From NCBI RefSeq assembly GCF_029227915.1, contig NC_079884.1, positions 14,446,001-14,510,000 on the forward strand: a DNA stretch of 64,000 bases, given 5' to 3'. This document shows, piece after piece, positions 40,201 through 52,500 of the stretch (its first letter is position 1; the number at the start of each line of letters is the position of its first letter). The notes below the pieces were generated by a model. That model did no database searches and was not told the origin of the DNA. It was given only the letters and a program-made list of their open reading frames with translations. The DNA comes from Hydractinia symbiolongicarpus (taxonomy: Eukaryota; Cnidaria; Hydrozoa; Anthoathecata; Hydractiniidae). Made by a program: the position numbers and the translations under genes.

Positions 40201-43200
40201 ATATGATATTAGTGATCACAATAGCCCGTCATGATCGGAGGTCTGGTCAAGGTTGAACACTTCTCAGTAGAGAATGGACACACGGATGTGTCATAATAAA
40301 CTATTACCTATGCATGCAATTTCCCCTTGCGTTGCTTTTAGCAACATGAATGGTTGTTAGGAGATATTATTTTTGGAGAGCATACTATTGGTTTGGAAAC
40401 GCTGTGTTATATTCTTACCAAAGCAAGGGTATTTCATTTTTGTGAAATTAGAAACAATTGTCGATCAAGGGAAATTGCGAAAAACGGGACATTTAAGGTA
40501 TAGTTAAAGGGCTTTATCATTAAGCATGGAATGTCTAATTGGCAAAACTTCTTAGCCACGTGAAGCTTATTTTATGCAAGACCTAAGAGGTTTAATATGT
40601 CTCATCTCCTCGGATTCTATCAACAACCGTCATTGTTGTCTTTATTTCTACGGAGTAGCATAGTCATCTGGTGAGTAAAGTACGTTTTAAAGCATCTGGT
40701 AGAAATTGTAAAATTTTGTTACAAGCAGAAGAATCGTGAGAGCATACAAAATGGAAACGTGTTTCAGTACCATTTCTATTAATTCAATCACATTATAGTT
40801 AATTGGTTTTTCGGCTCATTATCTGCAAAGTGCTTTCGGAAAACAAGTGGTTTCTTTCTTGTTTCTCTTTGTAATTATGTTTGGTTGATGCAGCATATGT
40901 TATTGTTTTCACTTCTGCTTTCGGTAATTTTTGTTTTAAGACGTGTGTTTATAACGCACAAGAGACAAACACAAATATGGTTGTTTAATTGTTCACTAAA
41001 AGGTTCTCAGAGAAAGGAATGGCCACGTTCTTTTTGCATGTTTTCACCTTATGTGTGCATTAGAATTTAGTAATCGACGCATCTTTCTATGGGTTTATAT
41101 TATTTCAATATAAAGAAGCAATCCACTATACAAAAAAAACCCCGCCATTATTCCCCCCATCCATTCTTCGTTAATTAACTGCATAAAAAGGTTTGTCAAA
41201 TGCAGTTATTAGCTTACTGAAGCATATAATCAAACTATTCACGCATGAACGACATCGAATGCAATGACCTGCGCAAACAGTGTCACGCTTCGTTGCGCAT
41301 TTCGTTTGTGCTCTCCTACGGCAAATGTTGCTAACACAAACTATAAACATCGTTTTTTAACACTGGTTGCAACCAAAATCATGTTAGAACTGTGATTGTC
41401 TTCCAGCTGTCACACGATTATTATTTCTTGCTTCTTCGTCGTCGCTGTCTGCAAGCTTGGCGGTTGTAGTGTGTTTTTTGCTCCTTCCGTAAGTGTGTGT
41501 TGACTAAGCGATTGTGGTGTATTATTTAATTTGTGGTGCTGTTGGATTTTTTAAAAACAATGGCTAACAAAGTGAACTTCGTGAAGGTATTAATTTTGTT
41601 TTGATTTCTATCCGTGCATTACTTTTGCTTCATTGTTCTCTTATTGCGTACTGGCCTTCTTCTATCGCTCGTTGCAACAGAATATTTTGTTGCAAAATAT
41701 TCTGTTGCAAGATGATTTTTAGCTGCATATGCTTGCGCATTAAATGTATGCAGAACTTCTTCTGCATGCTTGTAATGGCTGCTGCAGCTTGCGTTTTAAA
41801 AGGATGCATGCTCATTCTGATTGCGTTTTTTTTGCATCGTTTTATATTACCTTTAGGCGTCGACATGATATACCCTTTTACACAGTAAGTTATGAACCCG
41901 TCTTGTTATTGCTTTTTAGGGCAAAGAAAACACACAAGTGCAAGACAATCTAGTGCTAGGTCCTGTCATCAATGGCGTGCGACGACCAATCGCAGCCACA
42001 TTGCTTGATTCGTCGGCCTCTCAAAAACGCAGAGCCGCCGGTAAATTTTACTATATTTTTCTTTTTATTGAAGGTGTTTTTATTGATGGAGTTTATAAGG
42101 GCTTGTTTACACCAGGGCACACATTCATTTGTTTGTTTTGGTGCGATTTACCCGGTTTTTGCAGATTTCGGTAGCGTTTTGTATTAGAAATCAGAGCAAC
42201 GGTAGGAATGCTGTGTATGTTTTCGTTTCTCTGTTTTCACTCTACAACTCACAGTCGGTATAATTCGGCATTATTTTTGTTATAGAACAACCGCCAGAGC
42301 CTGTAAATGTTATGCCCGAACTGAAAGGTGCAGGACCTAAAATCAAAACGAGGGATGGAAGTAAAGTGCATTTGAAGGAGTTAATAAAAAGCAAAGGTAA
42401 TCTACTATTAGTTGCTGTTGTTGATATTGTTTGTAGTACACGTAAACTTGATTAAGGTTTTTTCGTCACATTTGCTACAAAATCTATTATCAAACTACGA
42501 CCGTAATTCAACGGCATAGAAAGTATTTGCAACATTCGTCTGGACTAATTATTTTCTCCTGCATCTCGCTCTTTATAGAAACATTCAACAATTGTTGTTT
42601 TTTATGCGGGTGTTATTTTTAATCCTCGTAATTCAATATTACATTTCTTACCCTCAATTCATGGAATTTCCAATTTGTCTAAACACGATTTAAAAATTGG
42701 CGAGGTTTCAATAAAAAATGCGTAGTGTTTGTAATTTAGCCTCATAGTTTGCAGCTAATAAAATCTGAAATCCTCTCACACAGCAATATGCATTTTTGCA
42801 TCTCATTCCTGTAGTCCCAGTATTGTATTGACTACTAATCCGACGCTATTTCTAGAAAAAGACACCAAGCCAACCAACACACAAAAAAATGTTGAAGAAC
42901 AAAATCATCACGTGTCTGCTCCTCCCATACCAGACATGGATGATGTTATAGTGAAATATACAGCAGTGTCCATGTTGGAAGATGCACAGGCCGTACGCTC
43001 TGTTGCGTTTCATCCCAGCGGAGAATTTTATGCGGTCGGTGCGAACTCGAAAATACTGCGAATCTGCAAGGTAGCAGGAATTAGCGAGGCGAAAGCTGGG
43101 TACGTAATAATCTTGCGAGAAAAAGCATTTTTATTTAGTCGTCGTACATTACTCGTTAAAAATTTATTCTGTGACCAAAGGAAACGAAGCTTTCGGTTTA

Positions 43201-44740
43201 TGTTTAACAAATTAACTTTTCGGTTTGATGTTGAAGACCATTGTGTTATATTTCTCTGCCTCTCATTACAGCAATGTCACTACGGCTATGCCTGTGGTAT
43301 TTAAACGACCGAAATATCACCGCGGTTCAATCTACACGATGGCTTGGAGTCCTGATGGTAGGATACTAGCTACTGGTTCCAATGACAAAAGTATAAAAAT
43401 ATTACATTTTGATCGCCAACACTGTGTGCAGACTAACGACGACTTGGAACTGAATATTCATAATGGCACCGTTCGCGAGTTGACGTTTGTACCAAAAAAG
43501 GACGGGCTTTTAATTTCCGGCGGTGCAGGTACTTTAACTAATTGCTTTATTTTTTAATTTGTGTATTTTATGTGACAGAACTGTTTTTGTTGAGAGAATA
43601 TGTTTTATATTTTACAATATTTATTGTTCTTACGGCTAAGCCTTGTATGGCATATAATAGCTGAACAAGAGTATTCAAAAAGGCTTGTTAACAAACATGG
43701 GTAGAAATACTACGTGTTTGTACATAAATATAATCTATCTGCCTTTTTTGACAAAACTTATCTCGCTTTTTAACCATTCACTTGCTATTAAACCGGTCGC
43801 TTGTTAAAGCCTGTCGCTTGGTATTAAATAATCTATCTTTCTTGTGAGAGTATACGAGCAATGCACTCACATTTCGATACCTTTTTAGGTGATGGCAACG
43901 TGAATGTAACGGATATAGCGTCTCAGAAGGTGATCGGCACTTTAAGTGGACACGGCGGCAATGTATTCACCGTCTTCGCTGGCGATGGCGATCTGGTCGC
44001 GACAGGTAGCGCTGACAACACACTTCGTTTGTGGGACTTGCGGTCTCAACGATGCGTCGATGTAGTCGTGGTTGGGGAGAGCAGTCCTGCGACAACTGCT
44101 TTGAGTGCATCAAATAAATATCTAGCTTCAGGTACATTAGCTTGCAATGTTACGGTTTAGTTATCACTGCATTCCCAGACATACTGCAAAAGGCCGAATT
44201 TTAGCTATATGTCCTGGAAAAATAAATGTCCTGAAAATTGCTAAACTATCCTTAAATTTGGCGAAAAAATAGAATCTGTCCCGGAATTGAGTTAAATTGT
44301 TACTTAAAAACAAACCTTTTATGGATCGCAAAAACCTAAATTGGTCTAGGTGGTCGACATTGTGGAAGAATAAGTTAAATAGTCTTGTTAAAATAAATTA
44401 TTTGATATACGTCAATGATTTTGTTTCAGGACAAGAAGATGGTAGTATTTTGTTGTACGACATCGCTGCTGGAAGAACATTACAAAACTTTCGTCTTCAT
44501 CAAAGTGATTGTCGTAGTGTACGATTTTCTCCTAATATGGACTATTTGTTGACGTCATCGTACGACTCCACAATCGGTTTGATGCACCTCATGAAAAACC
44601 TCGATAAAAACGTACCGAAACATTACACGGTGGCGAGACACGATGATAAAGTCATTCAATGCAGATGGCATCCAACGGACAATATTTTCTTGTCGTCATC
44701 TGCTGATAGAACTTCGGTTTTGTGGAAAGCTGTTCCGTAA
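37282..44740 (+). CDS. WDR47: WDR47 (nemitin), LisH-CTLH-WD40 protein
   Basis: Nine coding exons: 37282-38518, 38745-38973, 39898-40081, 41920-42040, 42286-42396, 42856-43099, 43272-43528, 43889-44131 and 44430-44740. All GT/AG, every phase consistent, 978 residues (vertebrate protein about 920). N-terminal LisH (about 9-41) and CTLH (about 45-105), a helical region, a low-complexity linker with coiled coil (about 370-410), then a WD40 beta-propeller over the last 330 residues (blades ending LRLWDLR, SVLWK). WDR47 acts in microtubule regulation, neuronal development and ciliary axoneme assembly. A polyadenylation signal pair lies at 45098-45107. It is convergent with the minus-strand TBC gene. 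Intron 3 holds a candidate internal promoter. Confidence 0.93.
40150..40240 (-). mobile_element. Possible tRNA-derived SINE fragment
   Basis: On the minus strand a B-box-like GATCGAATCCC (about 40,169-40,179) precedes CGCTTGGTGCC, and a weak A-box-like stretch lies about 40-50 bases upstream. It lies in WDR47 intron 3. Weak evidence. Confidence 0.3.
41236..41586 (+). promoter_or_regulatory. WDR47: Candidate internal promoter and alternative first exon of WDR47
   Basis: In the 1.84 kb third intron, a locally GC-richer stretch (41,236-41,560) leads to an ATG at 41560 in good initiation context (ACAATGG). The nine codons that follow (MANKVNFVK) end at 41586 in a donor (GTATTA) in phase 0, exactly the phase of the acceptor of exon 4 (41920, GKENTQ). 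The resulting 437-residue protein would lack LisH/CTLH and keep the whole propeller. It could instead be chance. Confidence 0.5.
41672..41710. repeat. Perfect 18-bp inverted repeat in WDR47 intron 3
   Basis: Arms 41672-41689 and 41693-41710 are exact complements around a 3-base loop, just downstream of the candidate alternative first exon. Confidence 0.85.
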
Positions 44741-45107
44741 TTTACCACGTATCACGTTTTTGTTTGGATTTTAACTCTCCAATAAGTAGATTGCTTTTTC
44801 CGTTTTCTTTTCTGGCAAATGTACGCCAAGAGCGAAGGCGAAAAAAAATAGATCAATTTTTATGTTCACTCTGTTGGAACCGTCACCCCTCATCAATTTT
44901 CTTTTAATCTTTTAGTACAGATTTTTTCTTATTTTACCCTCAAAACAGATTTTAATATATAGCACTATTTAAATTAACTTATGGATTTTTTTTCAATATT
45001 TAATTATAAAACACAAAATGGTTGTAAATATTATATACAAGATAGAAATAATATAATTCATTCGTTAGTGTTCATATCTGAACGAACTTTTTCTCCAAAT
45101 AAATAAA

Positions 45108-46484
45108 AGTACCTCGCTTTGAATGCCACCCTTTTTAAAATTATTCGTATATAAATTGTTTGTGGAACAATTATTCAAACCTTTATAAAAACTTTCGGGT
45201 AAAAATATCGCTGCAAAAATTCTTTAAATTCTTTATAAAATTTGACGTTTTAGTTTAAAAAGCTTAAAAGTATAGCTCGTCATAAACTTCGTGTTACAGA
45301 AATATTTTCAAGAAACACAAATTAAAATAATTAACAGGATTATTTGTGGTTCAAACAACCTCTATCACAGGACTTGTCTCTGCTGCATATATCTAACGGC
45401 GAAGCAGGTTCAGTCAAATTTTCGAGTACTTTTCCGGTAAATAATGCTTTTTTTTATTCCTCATTCAATGCACACTATTCTTTTTAAAAAACCTGATGGT
45501 CCAGCGTTCGCCCTAGCACCTATGGACTAACTAGGAGACAATGAGATATTCTGTGATCCAAGTCTCTATACTTGGGTAAGATGTTGAGTGAGTTCCTACA
45601 TTTCTGAAAGGTTTATTCTGTAGATTATATCTATCTACTGAAGAGTTCTGAAAAACTCTGAAAATCAGATAATTTTGTGACAACCTCAATCTTCTGGAAG
45701 ATTTGAAGAAAAAACAAATATTCTAATTCAATAAAATTGATTTATTACTACAAAATTGAGTAAATATGATTTTTTTAAAAAATATAGTATACAAAAAATA
45801 AAAGTGAATAATATAAAAAACAGAAATGAAATATATACAAATTATATAATTACCTCGTACAGAACATTGTACTTATGTCAACTTTGTATCCAGAGCCCCA
45901 TTTCACTAAGCAAAGTAAACCGAAGCTCTGAGGAAAAGGGTTTTTTTTTAAATAAATAACCATGAGCCAGCTATAACATTTTCTATGATTGCGTTTTCAA
46001 ATTTTATTTTCAAAAATTGTAACCAGCTAATATAGCGCGCTCAACATTTTTTTATCCAAACATTCAATATTCTTAACCTTAACCCGTGAAAAAACTATCC
46101 GAATAGCCCAAAATCAAAAAATCTAGCAGAAACGAAAGTCGTCGAAATTGCTAACTGTCTATAGAAAAAAAGTTTGGGTTGTAAAAAGAAAAAAAAACGC
46201 ATGTTGGTTTTAATAAGATGCAGGAAATTATGTGCTGGATTAAAGAAATGCTGATAACTGAATGATTCTAAACTAGGTACATAAAATTTCAGGATGGACC
46301 CATACACCTTCCCTCCTAATAAAGAAATTATAAATAATTCTAAAAAATGAAAACGATAAATAAAAAAAAAATAATTTGCAACAGATGTTCGAGAATTTAT
46401 CGGGATATTATACCACATAATCTACATATCCATATAATTTATATCGAACAACATGAACATTGTAATTAAATTATTTCCGCGATT
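45108..46484. other. Convergent intergenic spacer
   Basis: Between the polyA regions of WDR47 (45098-45107) and the minus-strand TBC gene (TTTATT at 46485-46490). No gene seen. Confidence 0.6.
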
Positions 46485-46506
46485 TTTATTATTTCTTATC
46501 TAAAAT

Positions 46507-49500
46507 CTATTCTGAATGTGAAACGGTTTGAGCAAACCACATTTCTCGACCCTAAAGAAAACACAAAAGGTCAAAATAACGTTCGCCAGTAAAAATTGTA
46601 TTTTATTGCGGACTAAAAGTTGTTTTACAAATGGATTTTTAATTCATTTTTTGAACCGGGCTATGAAGACAAAATTTATCAAAAAGACGAAATCGCAAAA
46701 AAAAAACCAGTTAGGCGGGTAAAGAATCCACAGAAAGAAACTTACGTCTCTCTTCTCTGACGACCATAAAATAACAGAAGAATCATTGTTTAAGCCTCCC
46801 ATACCACTTAAAATCAACTTTCCGTCTTGTCTGAAATTATAAAAATAACATATTAGAAGGTAACCACTAACCAATTTACACAATAGAAGTAATTTATGTT
46901 TTCGGATAACTTCCACTACGCAATTTTTTAGACTGCCCAAAATCCTTACTTTTTTCTTTTTCAGTGAAAACAGACCTTTAAAAAGTTGAGCAAACTCACC
47001 TGCATGGTACGAAGCAGTTCACTGTTTCCTCACACACTCTTTGAATCTGATTCATCTTCAGCGAGATTCTCACAGACGAGTCTCCCTCCATCATGGAGGA
47101 GCGTTTCTCCACCATTACGAAATCCGTCGACCCGTCCACGTGTTGTTGCAAGGGGTATTCCTCTGTTTCTTTAACAGGGGAATCGCCAGTTATGGCGTGG
47201 CAACATGTAGATACGCCGAGCTTAGCCTTTGTTTGAGCAACAGCTAAATTCTCTGTGCTTTTGAATAAATGTATAGCCTCGTTTAAATCATCCTCGCTGT
47301 TGGCTTCTTGAAAAATGTCGCATATAATAAAACGGCCGTTGCCGAAACCAACCCACAATTTATTTTTAAGTGCCAACATTGTGGTCACACTTGAAGCTAG
47401 CGCATTTCCAGATTTCTAAAAACAGGCCAGCAGTACATTACAACTAACCGACTCAGTATCGATAGAAAAGTGACTAAAGTTTGCGTACTGGCAAAGTAGC
47501 TTGACAGTAAACATGTCTTACGAGATAACAAGACAACACTCACTTTCTCTGAGGATAAATTGCACTCGTCAAGAATGTCCACAGTTAGCAAACAAACATG
47601 TTTTTGTTGGTCCCATAAATGCAAGACGGACGATCTATAGTAGGACGTTAATTATTAAGAAAACTGCTAAAAAATATTGTTGGGAACTTTACGGCTTACG
47701 AACTTTACGGCTAAACATACTATTTACGGTTAGAAATACTGCTGCATATTGTTGCAAACTTAACGGCAAAAAATACTGTTGAAAACTTTACGGCTAAAAA
47801 TACTGTTGCGAACTTTACGGCTAAAAATACTGTTGCGAACTTTACGACTATAATTAATGTTGCAAACTTTACGGCTAAAAATACAGTTGCAAACTTTACA
47901 GCTAAAATCACTGCTTAATACTTCACGCCTGATCTATGATATCGTAAAATGTCAACAACGTTAATAATGGCGAACGTTTCAATGGCTTGCAAAAGTCGTG
48001 ACAGTATGATTGGGAATGCGACTACAACCTAACTCAAGATTGCAGAAATCGTGAAATAAGCACGTGACAAACTTAACCAATAAATATACTAAAAATGAAA
48101 TAACGTAACGTAATTTTCGAACTCGTTTATGTAATCAAGCCACAAGTCGATTTGTACGTACAAGTAGCCCTGTATAACTCTTACCCTTGTACGGAAGCCC
48201 ACACTCCGTTATTTGAAGACACCAGTTGCGACACAGTGTGGCGTGTATTTGGACAAACGCGTAAAGACGTTCGCATCTCCAGTGTGCTAAAAATTGAAAG
48301 TTACCGTATCATTTCCAGCGAAAGATTGTACCCCTTATCGATTGTACCCCTTATCGATTCAAACCTGGTCGGGCAAAATTTTTATCTTTATCAAGTCTCC
48401 GTCTTTCCTCCAGAATTTTGTCACTTTGATAATATGGGTTTCCGTATTAGGTTTAAAATGCCAAAACAATATCGACCGATTTCAATTTCAAAAATAAATG
48501 ACTATTCAACAAACGCGTACTTATTTCAGGCCTTATGTATACATCACAAGGTGGACTTACTTTATATCCAAAATGACGATTTTATTAGCTGCACCACACC
48601 AAAAATGGTCGTTTATGATGCAACCACAAAAGACCGGTGAACGACTGATATCCACATATGTTGGTATATTTTGATGGAACTCCTTCCCTTTGATCTTCAA
48701 AAGAAAACAAAGCAATGGAACTATATTATCATTAAAACGTGAAGGAAAATTTTAGGTTCTTTTTCTGGCATCGCTTTGTTGTTTTTGTTGATCTTTATAG
48801 GGGTTAATAGTTCTGAAAATGATTACAAATAAACCCATATGGATAAAGTTGTGTGTTTCACCGGACGAACATTTAAGACGGTCGTCGCATTTATTCAAAA
48901 TACGTTGTACATGGAAAAAAATTAGCAACACCAATTAGATTCGGATACTTGTGAAGTTTGTCACGAAAGTTGTGTACTTACATTCAAAAGTGCAATGCTG
49001 CCATCCATCAACGCCAATCCCACGTTGCCAAGTGAATCACATGAAATATGCAATACACTACCAGCCAACTGCATCTTCCACAACTCGTGTCTAAAATTCA
49101 AATAAACAATAATATATTATTCTGTAAACTGCCATCCCCATAGAATGTGATCCAATTTCAATTGCATTACAAGCTTTATGCATAAAAGCTTCGTCAAGAG
49201 GCTTCCAAAGACATTTTCTAACGATACTTTATATCCTTTTTTGGGAAAGCCGTGGCCCACTATACGGGTTGTCACTACACCTTGCTCTCCCATACCCACC
49301 AAAAAAACCTTCACGTAGTACTGTAGACAGCAGTACATGTATATCACAGTGGCCGTTAGTACACATACACGAGTTCTTCAGTATCTCCCCCAAAAAGATG
49401 TTTTGACTTCTCTCAAAACCTCGCAACTAGATAAAGTATTCTTACTTCTTTTCGGTATCTATAGCATGCAAAGTGGATTTTATGGTGGAGATCAACATAA

Positions 49501-52500
49501 TACCGGAGTTTGATAAACTAGCCATGGATAAACATTTACAATCTATCTAAAACAACCACAAACAAGATAAAGATTAAGCTACCTCATGTGTGAATCAGCT
49601 GTGAATTTTTTGAGCATGCGTCATGTGTGAATCGGCTGTGCATTTTTTGCGCGTGCGTATGCCTATCGCGGAGATAGGCGTTGACAAAGTGGTGATTGGC
49701 TTAAGCGAACCTTCTGTATCGCGTTTCGTCTTGCAGTAACAAAATAAAGCTTTCCCTACCTGCCAATCAACCAGCTCGATATTCTTACTGGCAACGTTCA
49801 GAACAAACAACTGTCCAGCAAGATCTGATGAACATAGCAACCATACGAAATTTCGATTAGCTAAATTAGAAAACAAAGGTACCTAAATTCAACATACCAA
49901 AAATTCTTTCTAACGGCCCTGTTGTAAAAGATTTCTTCGAGCACTTTTGTCCAAAATATTTGGATGACATTAGACATTGGACGTATCTACTAACGTAGCA
50001 TGGTGAAAAGTTCACCCTTCCGTTACCTTCACAAGCAGCGCATTTAATGATCATGTCATCATCTAATGTGTCGAGATTGTCCGATATAGAAACCGTCATT
50101 TGCTTGGGCGTGAATTTCTAAAAAGATTATCAAAAGATAAACAAATACAAAATTCTAGGAAGCAATTTGATGTCCCGTTATAAACATGCAAAAATCCTAC
50201 CAATCGCCTTAAAATTATTCTTAATCCTTCGTAAACGATAAAAACAATTTTTAGGCCCTGAGATAACATGGCTCTCTCTTTAACCCCTACCCCCCCCCCT
50301 CCCCTTGCATGGCTTAAACGTTCTTCATAAAATTCAAAACCCATAAAAATTGTCGAAGTCGAAAAAGGATTAATTTTTATAGCAAAATGGTTTACATGTT
50401 TGCTTCTTTATCTGTCGTCATTTTCTTTCAATTGCTTTCATTTGCTCAAATTTCACGTTTAAAATTATGCTTTATATTAAATCTATCTTAATTAGAAACA
50501 ATTATTTAAAGCGAGTTCTAAGGTACCCTTAAATCTTTCATCAAATTGTTCTCTAGCAACTTTTACACCACCTTTAAAGCACTACGCCAACTGAAGCTGC
50601 GTTTTGATCAAAAGAGAAGAAAGTTTTTAAAAATGAGTACCAAAAGATTGCGAAGTTCTTACAAGTTTTTGTTTTCTTTTTTCATATTCTTCATCTTCCA
50701 ACTGTCTTCGTCTGCTTTCTTCTTCAATTTCAACTAAATACTTCTGGTACATTTCGAGATATTCTTCTGAAGTGTGTCTAAATGAACCATCGAAAACAGC
50801 CTATAAGAAAAAAGACATCAAAATAAATGCTACACCAAGGTTAGATGTGGCAACTCATACAAAAAATTGGTTTTCTTAGGTATATCCAATTTAAAACCCG
50901 GATAGATATTTATACGATTTATCTGTTTTAAAAAATGCTCGTACTAAAAATCATATTGTAAAATCCTAACTCAGAAAAATTACTATTTGATTTTTACTTG
51001 TCTTCGACGAAAACAAGAAATATGCGGCGATTAATGAAGAAGATGGATGGTGGAAATTGATGGTGACAATTTTGAAACACTATTGCGAACATACTCTAGT
51101 ATTATGAAAATCAATAAAAACTATGTTACTAAAAACTGTGACAAGCAATCTTACCAGACCATTAGGTTTCCAAGCATGCATGCCAAACTACAAAATACAT
51201 ACCTCAGAAAGTGTTTCGAGGTCATGGAAAGATCTTCCCAGCATCTTCAACTTTCGCATTGTGGACAAAGCATCTGCAGCCTTCATGATGGAATTTTTAC
51301 GCAGTCTTAATAAACTCAAAGCTATCTTGTAAAGGATCTAAAAGAACAACTCTCTTAACTTTTATCTTTGTTTTTGTGATATGTCACGAATATGAGTAGT
51401 CAGGAAGAGAGGTGATAACGCCCTTTTGTACATCGAGCATAGTTAAATTTATAAACAATTAACTTCTAGACCACATTGAAACTGTCACGTGATCAGCGTG
51501 GAGTTAATTCTTCAAAGTTCTCAAGATTTTTCTCCTAAATTATAGGATGTAGGCAAGACAAAATTAATCTACAAGCTTAAAAACTAATGAAATACTCTAT
51601 CTTCACAAACAAAATAAAAAAATGAACAATAATTTTATTTGGGAAAAAGGTTTTTCAGCTGATATGTATAAAATAAAATCATCAGTTTGATTTAGGATTG
51701 TTCGAAAGATTTTGGATTTTACAGGCAAATTTGACATAAGTTTTACCGACAGCTCCCTAATTGAAAAAATAAAAATGAAGATGAAAATTTTATTCAATTA
51801 CAAAAGCCATGTGTGTACTTAAGAGCGTTTCTCTTAAGTAAAAGATTAAGAAGGAGTGTAAATTACAGTGACTGAAGATTTTCTAGATCAGGTTAAAAAC
51901 TTCAGGATTGCCATATTTGCAAACAACCTATGGCTTATCATTGCAAACAAAAATTTATAGCGCATGTGAGTTACTGCAAACAAACAAACAAAACAAACAA
52001 CAATGACTTACACTATGACCAAACACTAAAAACCAATCCCATATCACAAAAACAATCTGAAAAAAAATATATTAAGCCACGTTAAGATCAACACCTGTAT
52101 AGCAGACAGACCAATAACCCTTTTCCAATGCCTACAGAAACAAGTTAAGATCAAATGTAATATTATTAGCTAAACTTTCTTCGATATTGGATTTCTATCA
52201 TCTCAGATGATGTCAGCTGATTTCGGAAAATATTTTTCACATAAAAACGGAAGTAATATCCAAACTCAATTAGTCAGTTAGTCAGAATCTATACTACTTT
52301 AATCTTGCACCGCGAATACTCACGCTAAAACTTGCTCATAACGTAATTGAACAGCATTTTTTAAGTGATGTTTTTGTTACACAAACATTACATCGTTCAC
52401 ACCTAAAAACTTACCTCAACAGGCATAGAATCGATGAATATCGTCATAAACCAGTTGAAAGTTACAGGCGAGAGTTCACAAAACAGCTTGTCTAAACGTT

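Noticed and set aside
48152-48640. 162-residue plus-strand open frame
   Set aside because: Antisense to two well-phased exons (48185-48286 and 48561-48694) of the propeller gene; no recognisable content.
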